Positions 1-9,174 of a stretch of DNA of 22,767 nucleotides are shown here, one piece after another. A program made the translations under genes and the position numbers. The first letter of the stretch is position 1; each line of letters opens with the position of its first letter. Under the pieces are notes generated by a model. The model worked only from the letters and a program-made list of their open reading frames with translations. It ran no database searches and had not been told where the DNA came from. This DNA is from Branchiostoma floridae. Its lineage: Eukaryota > Chordata > Leptocardii > Amphioxiformes > Branchiostomatidae. Location of the stretch: NCBI RefSeq assembly GCF_000003815.2, contig NC_049979.1, forward strand, positions 33,034,772-33,057,538. The letters are read 5' to 3'.

Positions 1-669
1 ATTCTATTGGACAGATAAAATCTTCCTTCCTAATTAGGGTATAAAAGATAAGTTTTTTTCAGGATCACTTCAGTGGCACTAAAGAATGATAGTAGATAAC
101 ATTCGAAACGCCTGACCGTTTCGAAAACCATATCCAGTTGCTTGAGTAACAACTATTGGCGCATCTTATTACCTGGATGTCTAACCTACATCGACGTATA
201 ATTATGACTTTATGGTCAAAATTCATGCCATCCGCGCTTATTAGGTAAATGACGTTATAACTATGTCATATTATATAATGATGACACAAAATTTGTGGTA
301 ATAAGATATGTAGTTATGGGTAAGTGTCAAAAGTCTGTTTTGAAAACATCAAAGTTTGCCCGGGTCAATTTGGAGCCAAGATGGACAGAACAGAGACTGT
401 CCTTTATCATTTTCACAGTATTGCACAAATCTTTGTGAAAAAAAAAAAAAAAAACTTAAAATATATTGACTGACAAAGGCACAGAATAAATATTTCTTGA
501 CAATAGATTGTGTTTAAATGGCACTTCACAGACTACACCTGGCACTCCACTCGGGTGTTTGTGGGTTACGAATTACGTTTTTTTTTAAGTTGTTAGGGAC
601 ATGTACTATCTTATATCTACATGTTTGTAGTTAATCTTAAAATCTTGTTGAAATTTCTTTTCTAATTAG
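1..669. other. Intronic or 5' flanking DNA, no gene seen
   Basis: No coding segment is recognisable here. The stretch is AT-rich and ends in the splice acceptor ctaattag at 662-669, immediately before the first recognisable glycosyltransferase exon. A run of A lies at 438-454. It is most simply the intron upstream of exon 670-860, whose first codon is split and so needs an upstream exon. That exon is not visible in this window. Confidence 0.6.
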
Positions 670-860
670 GAACTATCGAAGAAAGGGTAACTGTCATTAT
701 AAAAACGTTTCTTCGATACCACAAGGCAAGGTCAGCCATAAACTCCATCCAGAGATTTTATCCTGGGCTAAGAGTCATCCTCGCTGACGACACTCCTCGA
801 AGTGAATTCACGAACATGCAACATAACAACGTTCATCACTACAGAATGCCTGGCTTTACT
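670..860 (+). CDS. Beta-1,4-GalNAc transferase (B4GALNT1/2-like), internal exon
   Basis: This exon starts the recognisable catalytic domain of a Golgi type II glycosyltransferase. The family (GT12) transfers GalNAc from UDP-GalNAc in beta-1,4 linkage to galactose on gangliosides or Sd(a)-type glycans. Reading from base 672 gives 63 uninterrupted codons. They include TVIIKTFLRYHKARSAINSI, then RFYPGLRVILADD and HHYRMPGFT, matching the family pattern of a KTFLRY block, a FYP turn, a (I/V)xADD strand and HYxMP before the GRN block. The acceptor ctaattag ends at 669 and the donor gtaagt starts at 861. The exon begins with two bases of a split codon and ends in phase 0, the same phase as the exon at 6229. 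There is no start codon because N-terminal exons (cytoplasmic tail, membrane anchor, stem) lie upstream. The family call is firm. B4GALNT1 versus B4GALNT2 and the acceptor substrate cannot be decided. Confidence 0.85.
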
Positions 861-1619
861 GTAAGTAAACTTTCACCACAGTAAACGATGTAGAATTCAT
901 AAGATACAACAAATTTTATTCTATTTTGACTCTAATAAAGAAGTTCAATCAACGAAATGTTGAAACATCTCGTTAATATATGGTTCATCACTGAAACACA
1001 TCATAATCGCCTTTGTTAATAACACTTTATCCTAAAAAAAGAATNNNNNNNNNNNNNNNNNNNNNNNNNNNNNNNNNNNNNNNNNNNNNNNNNNNNNNNN
1101 NNNNNNNNNNNNNNNNNNNNNNNNNNNNNNNNNNNNNNNNNNNNNNNNNNNNNNNNNNNNNNNNNNNNNNNNNNNNNNNNNNNNNNNNNNNNNNNNNNNN
1201 NNNNNNNNNNNNNNNNNNNNNNNNNNNNNNNNNNNNNNNNNNNNNNNNNNNNNNNNNNNNNNNNNNNNNNNNNNNNNNNNNNNNNNNNNNNNNNNNNNNN
1301 NNNNNNNNNNNNNNNNNNNNNNNNNNNNNNNNNNNNNNNNNNNNNNNNNNNNNNNNNNNNNNNNNNNNNNNNNNNNNNNNNNNNNNNNNNNNNNNNNNNN
1401 NNNNNNNNNNNNNNNNNNNNNNNNNNNNNNNNNNNNNNNNNNNNNNNNNNNNNNNNNNNNNNNNNNNNNNNNNNNNNNNNNNNNNNNNNNNNNNNNNNNN
1501 NNCGCTAACCTTAGTGCATGGTGGCGTGTCTTGTTTGAAATGAGAGTATAACCCAAGTAACATGTGTAAGATAACCACTTCTGATTAGTACGACCCGCGG
1601 TCGGGCTGGTACCTCGGAT
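861..1619. other. Intron with a 458-base assembly gap
   Basis: This begins at the donor of exon 670-860. Bases 1045-1502 are N. The apparent open frames across the gap come from unknown bases and are not genes. Near 1592-1606 there is a short GC-rich inverted repeat (CGACC-CGC-GGTCG), followed by the 3' flank of the minus-strand LINE. Where intron ends and LINE begins between 1560 and 1640 is uncertain. Confidence 0.6.
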
Positions 1620-1834
1620 GATACGGAATACACCGTGTTATATTTTTGTATTTATAAGTGGAGTGGAAGCAACCTGTCTATGGGACGAGCACCCCGATAC
1701 AAAGCTCCTACCTGACCTATCAAACTGACAGACTTGTGTGATGGATGATGTGATAGCCCAGTTAGTGTGATTACAGGTTGGCGTCAGGAAGGATATCCGG
1801 CAGTAAAAAAGGGGCTTTAAGCCCTCACCTAACC

Positions 1835-3334
1835 TCACCTAGTCCTATCCTCAACAGGAGGGTCGGGGACCATGGTTGTCTCCATCACAAGTATTCTCCA
1901 TACATCCCTGTTCTTAGCCTTCTGGGTGCAGACAGCTAGGGGGCTGCCTGTCCAGTCCCTTATGTCGTCACCCATCTCCTGCGTAGCCTTCCTCTGCTTC
2001 TGGTACCGTTGATTTTTCCTTGCAGTATGTGTGTCGAAATGTTCTGGGCCCTAGTGACGTGGCCAAAATACTGCAGCTTCCTCCTTTTCACCACATTTAG
2101 GAGTGTTCGGTTTATTCCAAGTTCAGCTAGCACTGAGTTGTTGGTGCGGTGTTCTGTCCAGCTGACTCTGAGCAGTTTCCTGTAGCACTTCATTTCAAAG
2201 GCTTGGATCTTCTGAGTGTTCTTGGCGTGAAGTGTCCAAGCTTCACAGCTATAAGTCACTACCGGCCAGACCAGGTCCTTCAGTACCCTCAGCTTGGTGG
2301 ACTTCCTTAAGGCTCTGTCCTTCCAGATGGACTCCAAAGAACCAAGGGCTGTCCGCGCTGCTCCCAAGCGTGCCTGGATCTCTCGGCTGATCCAGCAATA
2401 ATGGCACCCAGGTACTTGAAGGTTGGTACCTGCTCTAGCTGTACCCCCTGGCAGAAGATCTTCAGTTCTGTGGGCTGTTTGGTCGCTGCCATGAACTTGG
2501 TCTCCTTGGTGCTAATCTCCAGGCTGTACTCCATGGACACTGTATGCACTAGGTCCAACAGCTCCTGCAGTCGCTCTGGTGATGTTGCTATCAGGCCAAT
2601 GTCATCTGCGAACCTCAGGTTGTTAATGAACCTTCCACTGATGTTGACGTCAATCCAGGAGGGTTCGTCGGCAGACTCTCTCATCCCTGCTTCAGAGTAG
2701 CAGTTAAAGCAGACCGGAGAAACCAGACATCCCTGCCGCACGCCTTTGGTGGCTTCAAACCAGTCGGACAGCTCCTCCTCTACTCTCACAGCAGCCTGCT
2801 GACGTCTGTACAGCTGTCGTAGTGAGTTGGCGATGAACTTGGGGACTCACACTCTTTCCATCACTCTCCAGAGAATATTGTGCTTTACTGATTCAAAGGC
2901 TTTTGTATAGTCAATAAATGCCATATAAAGGCTTACATTGCCCCCAGGTGCTTTCTCCATGAGGATCCTGATGTTGAAAATCTGGTCCCTGGTTCCCACT
3001 TTCTTCCTGAACCCCATCTGTTCCTCAGCAAAAAAAATTCTCTGTCAGCCACCCCCTCCATGCGCTTCAGCAGGATACGCAGTAGGATCTTGCTGACGTG
3101 GGATATCAGGGCGATGGTGCGATGCTCTGAACAGTCCGCGGTTCCTGGCTTCTTGGGGATGGTGATGAACACTGACCGTACCCAGTCTGTGGGCCATTCT
3201 CCTGTCCTCAGGACCATGTTGCAGAGGTTGCACAGGGCTTTTGTCACAGCTGGGTTGTCGGTTTTCAGAAGTTCACCTGGTAGGTCATCTACTCCAGCTG
3301 CCTTGTTCTTTGGTAGGCGCTTGATGGCATGCAT
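1835..3334 (-). pseudogene. LINE reverse transcriptase and C-terminal domain, broken
   Basis: RT motifs appear in order on the minus strand: KNKAAGVDDLPGELLK (motif 0/1), FITIPKKPGTADC, HRTIALISHVSK, MAFIDYTKAFESV (motif A, first catalytic Asp), TKGVRQGCLVSP (motif B), and LRFADDIGLIA (motif C, FADD in place of YADD). The thumb LEQVPTFKYLGAII and the C-terminal WKDRALRKSTKLRVL, CEAWTLHA, KCYRKLLRVSW and YFGHVTR blocks follow. The last reading segment runs to TGA at 1835-1837. Lesions include TGA at 2847-2849 between motifs A and B and frameshifts near 3010-3060, 2370 and 1970. All catalytic aspartates are still encoded, which suggests decay was not ancient at those sites. No intact product is possible. 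Confidence 0.85.
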
Positions 3335-3960
3335 ACTCTACTTCAGATTCTAGAATTTCTGGGAAGTGGCCATCTACTGTCGACTCACTGTGTGTGTCCT
3401 GTACGTCGTCAGTAACAGAGTGCAGTGTGTTGTCTTCGTACAGTTGCTCGCGGTACTGTTTCCATTGCTGTCGAATGCTCTGGAGATCAGTGACCCTATT
3501 ATCCTCGCTCCTGATGTTCCTTTGCTTAGGTTGGAAACCTCTCCGCAGCGACTTTATGATGCTGTAGGGATTCCTGATTGAGCTTTTGCCTCCAAGGCCC
3601 TTCTCCACCTCATCACACTGCTCTTCCAGCCACATTTCCTTGTCTGCTCTTTCCTCTCTTTGGACTTGCTTGTCCACCTCCCTATAGAGCATGTCTCCAC
3701 TTTCTGTGTTGCGCTACATCTTCAGCATGCGCCTTCTGTCTATCAGGTCAAGAGTGTCCTGTGATATCCATGGGTGGTTTGCTTTCCTAGGGGCCTTTAC
3801 CAGTACGTTCTCTGCTGCAGCTTTGATAGCTTCTGTGAAGAAGGTTGAGAACTCGTCCGGTGTTCTTTCGTCTTCAAGTAAGTTGAGAGCCTCAAATCTG
3901 TTTTGGACTTCAACGTTGAAGGTTTCCCGTACTGTTGGTGACTCTAGTGCCTTCTAGGTT
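3276..3960 (-). pseudogene. LINE linker between endonuclease and RT
   Basis: This charged, low-conservation segment joins the endonuclease to the reverse transcriptase. On the minus strand it reads through NRFEALNLLEDERTPDEF and NHPWISQDTLDLIDRRR, then hits a TAG at 3714-3716. It continues with ESGDMLYREVDKQVQ, KSLRRGFQPKQRNIR and QLYEDNTLHS, typical of the KxYF...LY linker of LINE polyproteins. A frameshift near 3320 moves the frame from ...EILESEVEYA into ...MHAIKRLPKNKAAG at the start of the RT domain. It has no separate function of its own. It supports continuity of one element from endonuclease to RT. Confidence 0.75.
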
Positions 3961-4001
3961 AAGGGGAGTTCTTCGTTTACTCCTGCCACACTTCTTTATC
4001 T

Positions 4002-4800
4002 TTAGCCTGGGGCTTGCTCCCACCAGGTTGTGGTCTGATCTGCGGTCAGGTCCAGGGTAGACACGGGAGTTTGTGACGCAATTCCTCCATCTCTTTCCGA
4101 TGAGGATGAATTCAATCTGGTTCCTATACCTGCTACCAGGGGAGTGTCATGTGTAGCGCCTCCTCTTATGATGGTTGAAGGCTGTGTTCGNNNNNNNNNN
4201 NNNNNNNNNNNNNNNNNNNNNNNNNNNNNNNNNNNNNNNNNNNNNNNNNNNNNNNNNNNNNNNNNNNNNNNNNNNNNNNNNNNNNNNNNNCGATCCCCTC
4301 TGTCGTTGGGAGTTCCTAGGCCGTTGGGTCCGCAGACATCATCTTTAAGCCTGTCCGCACCTACTTTGGCGTTGAAGTCCCCCAGCACCATGACCATGTC
4401 CTGGCTTTGGTACTCAAGTAGTAATTGCTGGACTTCTTCGTATACCCCCCCCCCCACTTCCTCGTCTGGGGCATCTGCGGTTGGGGCATACACCTGTACC
4501 ATGTAGATGTTAAATGGGGGTGCCTTGATGCGCACTAGCAGGGTACGCTTATTTACCGCTTTGTAGGAAATCATGCTTTTTGCCAATGCTTTGGATAGTA
4601 AGACCGCCACACCTGCTCTGTGTATTTCTCCCCCTGAGTTGATTACCATCTCTCCATCTGTGGTAGTGAAGAAACCAGATCCAGTCCAGTGGGTTTCGGC
4701 GACACCGAGAACATTGATGCCGCACCTTTCCATTTCCCTCAGTACGTTACTCAGCCTCCCTGCTTGGTGTAGAGTACGTAAGTTGGCACTCTTATGTTCT
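4002..4800 (-). pseudogene. LINE endonuclease domain remnant (APE type)
   Basis: Minus-strand translation shows the endonuclease blocks in order. GINVLGVAETHWTGSG carries the catalytic Glu region. Next come a GGVAVLL-like block (RAGVAVLLSK), VQVYAPTADAPDEEV, then MVLGDFNAKVG with the GDFN motif. After the N gap (4191-4290) come NQIEFILIGKRW and RRSDHNLVG, the terminal SDH motif. The last part is in a different frame from the longest open frame: that frame reads through the same DNA but loses the NQIEFIL and SDH blocks, so the longest ORF here is a misleading guide. A TGA at 4147-4149 replaces the tryptophan expected in the YTW motif. The 100 N at 4191-4290 hide part of the domain. Function: nicks target DNA to prime reverse transcription. 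This copy cannot encode an intact enzyme. Confidence 0.85.
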
Positions 4801-5200
4801 TCCGTAGGTTTATCCTGTCAATACTTTCCCTTCCATCAGTACTGGGCCTTTCCGTCTGGTCACCATAGTGGTCCCCATCATCCGGGATTCGGTCCAGCAC
4901 GCCATCCTCTGTCCTCGGGTCTGTAACGCCAGCACCTCCCTCTACTCCAGTAGTTGGTTGGGCGGGGTCACATCTCCTGGAGGTACCGAGACACCCGTCC
5001 ATCTCTCTTTGCTTGTGCTTTGCTTCCATAGTTCACATGGGATGTGGCTGAAAAGCCACCATTAGGCCAGTAGGTTCCCAACCCTCTTCTGACGCGAGCG
5101 GGTGCTGTTAGCCAGCTGCAGCTCCCCTGGGAACCGTCCCACCATGGTTGAACCTGCCAGGAGCGGGGAGAACACTTCAGGGGGACATGCAAATGCTCCG

Positions 5201-6051
5201 CCCGGGCATATGATCAAGGCACTTCTTAGCCAAATTTCCGGTCATTCGGTTGTAATACCAGATCACAGGGGTAAGAAATATACAGTTTTGGTCTAAAAAT
5301 GACCGAAACCCCTTGAAGGCTAGGCCAGACACTCAGTTTCACTCGAAAACGAAGGGGTGGGGTAAGTTAATGCCTCCTGGATGTAGATCTGATAAGCCAT
5401 GGTGGTGGATAAGCTCTAAATTAAACTGACCCCTCTCCTGGGACAGGCCATTTTGGACCAAGGTTTGGACAGCACATTTGTAAGTCAAAACTGGATCAAA
5501 GTGACGGAAACATGTGCAAAGAAGTTCAGATAAAGAGGTCGACCAGATCTAACGACAGTGCCCTCCCGTACGTACATTATGTCATATCTGACTCGGCCTG
5601 CACTATTCTTTAAGGAAGGTGAATAGTTACGGTTTTTAAAAAGTAGGAAATCCTTCGATATATCAGTACTATTTTACTTCAACTATGATAAGAAAATATA
5701 ATGAAGAAACAAATTATTAATATATTAGTACATGGGACTGATGTTTTTTATATTTTGGCTAAGAAAACTCATGAGTCCAAAGAGCTGGCAGCGGCGAGTA
5801 ACTTAAATTGATGATATTATGGGTAACATAATTCTGGAAGTGTGTTAGATTGCTATCAAAGAAAAGGTTATCTAATGACATAACATTCAAATTATGCAAG
5901 TTTCCTAGATTGTGTTGAAGAAAAAGAGTGACAAGAAGGAAAGGATGACGAAAAAATAAGAAAAAAACGTAGCAAATACTATGCGTTTCCTTTTTCTTAA
6001 GGGAACATTAGGGCACAACCACGACAATTCCAAACAATTTTAAGAGCTAGC

Positions 6052-6053
<2 letters not shown>
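5201..6053. other. Intronic DNA, no gene seen
   Basis: This follows the 5' side of the minus-strand LINE. The GC-richer part to about 5560 could be the LINE's 5' untranslated region or older repeat, but no motif proves it. From 5600 on it is AT-rich intron-like sequence with no open frame of note and no recognised repeat until the CA microsatellite. Confidence 0.5.

Positions 6054-6122
<69 letters not shown>
6054..6122. repeat. (CA)n / (TA)n microsatellite
   Basis: An uninterrupted AC/CA dinucleotide tract occupies 6054-6102. A short catacata transition leads to a TA tract ending at 6122. It lies about 105 bases upstream of the exon at 6229. Length polymorphism between individuals is expected. 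Confidence 0.97.
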
Positions 6123-6228
6123 AAGTGACGCCATGGTCATTTCCACCGGGTGATGCAAGGATCATTGATGCTGGCATCATTTTCATGCATATGATGTATT
6201 TTAAGCGTTTTAACCTTGTCCTTCGTAG

Positions 6229-6306
6229 GGTTATTTTGCAGGAAGGAATCTAGGCCTGTCTCAAGTTTGGACTGAATATTTTCTTGACATGATGATGACC
6301 ATCATT
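6229..6306 (+). CDS. B4GALNT-like exon carrying the GRN block and DDD motif, cut by a gap
   Basis: After the acceptor cttcgtag (6221-6228) the phase-0 frame reads GYFAGRNLGLSQVWTEYFL (6229-6285). This is the family's G(W/Y)FAGRNLxxSQVxTxYxL block and joins directly to the ...PGFT end of exon 670-860. The family's next residues are W-x-D-D-D, the DxD motif that binds Mn2+ and UDP-sugar. Codons GAT GAT GAC occur at 6291-6299, followed by CAT CAT, but only five bases (6286-6290) separate them from the Leu codon where six are expected. The DDD therefore falls out of frame by one base. The exon then runs into a 100-N gap, so its 3' end and donor are unknown. Being at a contig edge, the lost base may be a sequence error. 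If real, it would inactivate the enzyme. An in-frame reading gives DMMMT instead of the DDD. Confidence 0.85.
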
Positions 6307-6406
6307 NNNNNNNNNNNNNNNNNNNNNNNNNNNNNNNNNNNNNNNNNNNNNNNNNNNNNNNNNNNNNNNNNNNNNNNNNNNNNNNNNNNNNNNNNNNNNN
6401 NNNNNN

Positions 6407-6662
6407 TTATTTGATTATGACTTAAATGGGGAATTCCCCTAGTACCTAAATATTTACAGAAAAAGCAAGCAATTAAGGATTCTTATCAATATTTATGTTT
6501 ATAAGACTTAATATGTCAAAAACAGACGCAAGAACGTCAAGAATTACCTCATATAATGACGTCATCGATATCCGTAGATTAGCTATCCGCCATCTTTCAT
6601 TATCATCCTGAAAATCATTTCTTTAACATATAACGCTAAAATCCCATGAAAATGGATTGTAA
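6407..6662 (+). mobile_element. TTAA-family MITE fragment (copy A)
   Basis: This segment matches internal sequence of the MITE at 17672-18500: ggggaattccc at 6428-6438, tagctatccgccatcttt near 6580, and catataacgctaaaa followed by aaaatggattg near 6630-6660, in the same order and spacing. It begins at the N gap, so its left end is missing, and similarity ends near 6662. It carries a TGACGTCA at 6557-6564 and a YY1-like CCGCCATCTT at 6587-6596. Orientation is the same as copies B (7298) and C (17672). Confidence 0.7.
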
Positions 6663-6691
6663 ACGTTCATGTTTCTGCGGGATGAATCAAT

Positions 6692-7001
6692 TTGAATCAT
6701 ATAATCCATCCCGCTGATCTTTCAGGCTTCTGAAATTCTTTAAAAATTTCCTACCAGTAATAATGAATAATCAAGGGGGGTGGGGTGTTGTGGCTGTGAC
6801 ACCGGTCCAATTCAATAGTAAGCTTTTTTCGATAATTCTAAGAGTAACAATTAAGTATATAACTACGGAGCAAAATCATAGCTCTGCTGGGTGCAACATT
6901 GATATGCCCATTGGGTTTAGCCATTTTGAATTATATAATCCATCCCGATGAACTTTTAGCCTTTTGAAATTTTTTAGAAATTTCCGACTAGTGATAATGA
7001 A
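6692..7001. repeat. Diverged direct repeat pair of about 77 bp
   Basis: Two copies, 6692-6767 and 6926-7001, share ttgaa(t/c)atataatccatccc, then a (g/c)tgatctttcaggc-like block and gaaattctttaaaaatttc, ending at (a/g)taatgaa. By eye they are roughly 80 percent identical and start 234 bp apart. They sit between MITE copies A and B. The intervening 158 bp shows no coding sequence. It may be an old tandem duplication or the ends of an unrecognised element. Confidence 0.75.
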
Positions 7002-7297
7002 CATAAGGGCTATGTAATGTCCTTTATGGACTTCAGCTTCAGAGCTAGTCGCTGAACTTTTTGTTAGACAGTCCCTGTGGGATAATTGGTTAAACTATAC
7101 ATACTTCTTACATCTAAAAGACAATAGCTGAATAAGTTTCACGCTACATTACACTAGTGCAGAAATACCTGAAATAGGACATTTTTTGCTTCTTACAGAC
7201 CCACATTTTAGTAGAAACCCAATCTGGATACATTGTAATGCCAGAATTCTAATGAACAAACTTTTGTCTGATTTTTGCATAATTCATATGGATGATC
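7002..7297. other. Intronic DNA, nothing recognised
   Basis: AT-rich sequence between the direct repeat and MITE copy B. A good acceptor-like tract (ttttttgcttcttacag, ending near 7198) is present. None of the frames downstream of it gives glycosyltransferase-like residues, and all are short. Confidence 0.5.
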
Positions 7298-8162
7298 TTA
7301 ACCCTATCCAGACCGGGCTTTTTTTACCCCCCCCCCTCGCGTTTTAAAAACGGCTTTGGTTACGATCACCAAATTTGGAGGAGATGATGTACTAGTAAAG
7401 CTTTATATTTTCTCTGAGACTATTATTGTTATGATGTAATGTGACGTATTTATGAAGTTATAATGTCATATTTTAGACAAAAATCGTCTACATATAAAAT
7501 TACCGCTATACTTAAATGTATTAAAGAAAACGATGACTATAAAGGTTATCGTATTGGTGTCTAAGTCTGCCAAGTCACCAATGACGATGACACTGACGCC
7601 GATATGACGTCAAAAAATGACGTCATTTGTCCACCTTCTTGGATCGCAGGCTTGAATTTTCTAAAATACGAATTTTTTTCACATATTAAACCCAAACCCA
7701 ATTAAAGTTGACTAAAAAGGTTTAAATGAGTGTGTTTTGTAAGGAAATAAAAGATTTTGACGGAATTTGAGTAAAAATCACATGTATTTATCGTTGAAAA
7801 TGACATTGTCCGCCATTTTGGATTTTGGTCCATGACGTCATTAAATTAGCATAAATTATGAATAATTAATTAGAAATGTAACTTAAAATTACACAGGTCT
7901 TACTGATATAGATGAATTTGATTTAGCAATAAAACTATGAAATGCCATAATTCAAACGGAATGGTAAAATATGCCTGTCAGAAACCCGTTGCCAAGGCAA
8001 CACTAAAAATCTCAAACCAAATTTTCCCAGAATTGTTGCTGGCAATATTTTAGGAAAATTCACTAAGTTTCGTAGTCCTGGCACAGGTCGTTCGCCAGTA
8101 ATACGACGTCAAATTTGGCGCAGGCACTGTTACCCCCCCCCCCCCCCGCTGGTCTGGATTAA
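7298..8162 (+). mobile_element. TTAA-family MITE, both ends present (copy B)
   Basis: It is bounded by TTAA at 7298-7301 and TTAA at 8159-8162. The left terminus reads CCCTATCCAGACCGGGC then a T run and poly-C. The right end reads poly-C, GCTGGTCTGGAT then TTAA, an inverted copy of the left end lacking about five bases next to the TTAA. Terminal inverted repeats beginning CCC with a TTAA target are the signature of piggyBac-type elements, and no transposase is encoded, so it is a non-autonomous MITE. Three exact TGACGTCA palindromes lie at 7605, 7618 and 7833, and a ccgccattttggatttt block at 7810. Its right half is the reverse complement of the left half of copies E and F, so it is inserted in the opposite orientation to them. 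Confidence 0.85.
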
Positions 8163-8512
8163 CACAACTCAGTATTAAGTGTTAAGATTGAAAAATCTTG
8201 TTCTTTTAAGCAAATTTAAGCAATTGATACCTTTGTACAATTCAACCAGCACATCACCATAGGCAAACTGTGGCAAAGTATAGCAACAACGATGTTTTAG
8301 CATTTCAAATCCTGTAAAATGGGTCTCTTTTGATACTATTCAGCAGAAATAGGTATTTTCAAGATTACAATGTAATGAGGTATTTCGTTTAATCTCATCG
8401 GTATAAGCAAGGAACTTGGTAGTGTATTCAAGGAGTTTGAAATAGTTACTGCATTGGTGTGAACGTAAGCTAACAACTGATCTTTTCACTTGCTGCCGGA
8501 CACAAGCCTCCA
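8163..8512. other. Intronic DNA, nothing recognised
   Basis: No exon, repeat end or open frame worth noting between MITE copy B and the inverted duplication that begins near 8513. Confidence 0.5.
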
Positions 8513-9006
8513 GCCTCTGCTTGGAGAGTACGTCATAGGACAGTCAGGCAGCTGCTTCTGGCGTCAGTGTTCAGGTCTTTGGGAAGATTTCGGATTAGCA
8601 CGGAGGTGCTAACTTTCAGCCGTCATATAAACAATGTGCGCTCTGTTGCCCACTATGACAAAACAACAACATGTGGTTTCATAAAACAAATATTTAGACC
8701 TGTTGAAAACCTCTTACCAAGAAAGTTTTACCTCATTGCCCGTATCCACCACGGACGGGTGGACCAACTACGCTCTCTTGGCAGTCAGGTAAATTCTTCT
8801 AAAAACAAGCACCCCTAGTATTGCAGATCTCCGTATAACAGGTCTAAATATTTGTTTTATAAAGCCGTTTTTTTTCATAGTAGGCCAACAGATTTCCCCA
8901 AACTTGTCACAGGGCTAAATTAGCCATTCTGGACGATTAGCATGGAGGTGCGAAGTTTTCGCATTCTTTACAATGGCAAACAAACAAGTATCTATTCTCC
9001 AAGCAG
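8513..9006. repeat. Large imperfect inverted repeat, possibly a foldback element
   Basis: The left arm starts with cctctgcttggaga (8513-8526), and its reverse complement tctccaagcagagg closes the right arm near 8995-9008. The inner arms match best: ataaaacaaatatttagacctgtt at 8681-8704 pairs with aacaggtctaaatatttgttttat at about 8837-8860. The flanking ctgttgcccactatgac and gtaggccaacag blocks also pair. In between the arms are only about two-thirds alike. A gattagca(c/t)ggaggtgc block also occurs in the same orientation in both arms (8595 and 8935). A plus-strand open frame across 8567-8818 falls inside the palindrome and shows no family I recognise, so I treat it as chance. Confidence 0.6.
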
Positions 9007-9101
9007 AGGTTGGGTGAGAGCGAGTCGGTAAATTCCTACTACTTTTCCCAACCAACTATTAACTCCACGACCCAACATCCACTTGAAGAATAAAAATACT
9101 C

Positions 9102-9174
9102 TACATTCATAGCACTTGGACGGCTGCTCGGGCAGCCCTCTGTTACCATATAGAGCTCTAAGACTGATCTGTTT
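9102..9174. repeat. Partial unit of the 95-bp tandem repeat, left of the CR1 insertion
   Basis: This stretch (tacattcatagcacttgg ... cagccctctgttaccatatagagctcta ... ctgatctgttt) matches the later three-quarters of the 95-bp unit tandemly repeated at 11931-12358. It ends at the T run exactly where the next unit at 11931 (ttttgggtgacg) would begin. The minus-strand CR1-like LINE occupies the space between. It is diverged from the right-hand units but collinear with them. Confidence 0.75.

Larger units (their letters stand above)
1620..5200 (-). mobile_element. Near full-length non-LTR retrotransposon (LINE), APE endonuclease plus RT, defective
   Basis: A minus-strand LINE lies inside the glycosyltransferase intron. 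Read on the minus strand, its order is: a poorly defined 5' part (about 5200-4800), an apurinic-type endonuclease (about 4800-4020), a linker (about 3960-3340), reverse transcriptase (about 3334-2370), and a C-terminal domain with the usual ECW/FGH-type region (YFGHVTRAQN), ending at a stop at 1835-1837. The 3' untranslated part carries a 'CCGGATATCCTTCCTGACGCC'-like block often seen in RTE-type LINE tails. The RT phrase HRTIALISHVSKILLRIL resembles RTE/BovB-type elements, but the clade is inferred from memory and unresolved. The exact 5' end and any target-site duplication were not found. It is clearly dead, with several stops and frameshifts. It is a passenger with no role in host gene function that I can see. 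Confidence 0.85.

Noticed and set aside
1013-1578. Three long open frames across 1027-1556 on both strands
   Set aside because: They are made almost wholly of N; no coding evidence exists.
2401-2700. Plus-strand open frame of 99 codons
   Set aside because: It is the complementary shadow of the minus-strand LINE RT, which has clear motifs; so are the plus-strand frames at 3060-3957 and 4144-5296.
8540-8600. Frame reading GQSGSCFWRQCSGLW as a possible missing GT12 exon (GxxGxCLxxR)
   Set aside because: Similarity is only a few residues, a stop follows soon and it lies inside the inverted repeat.
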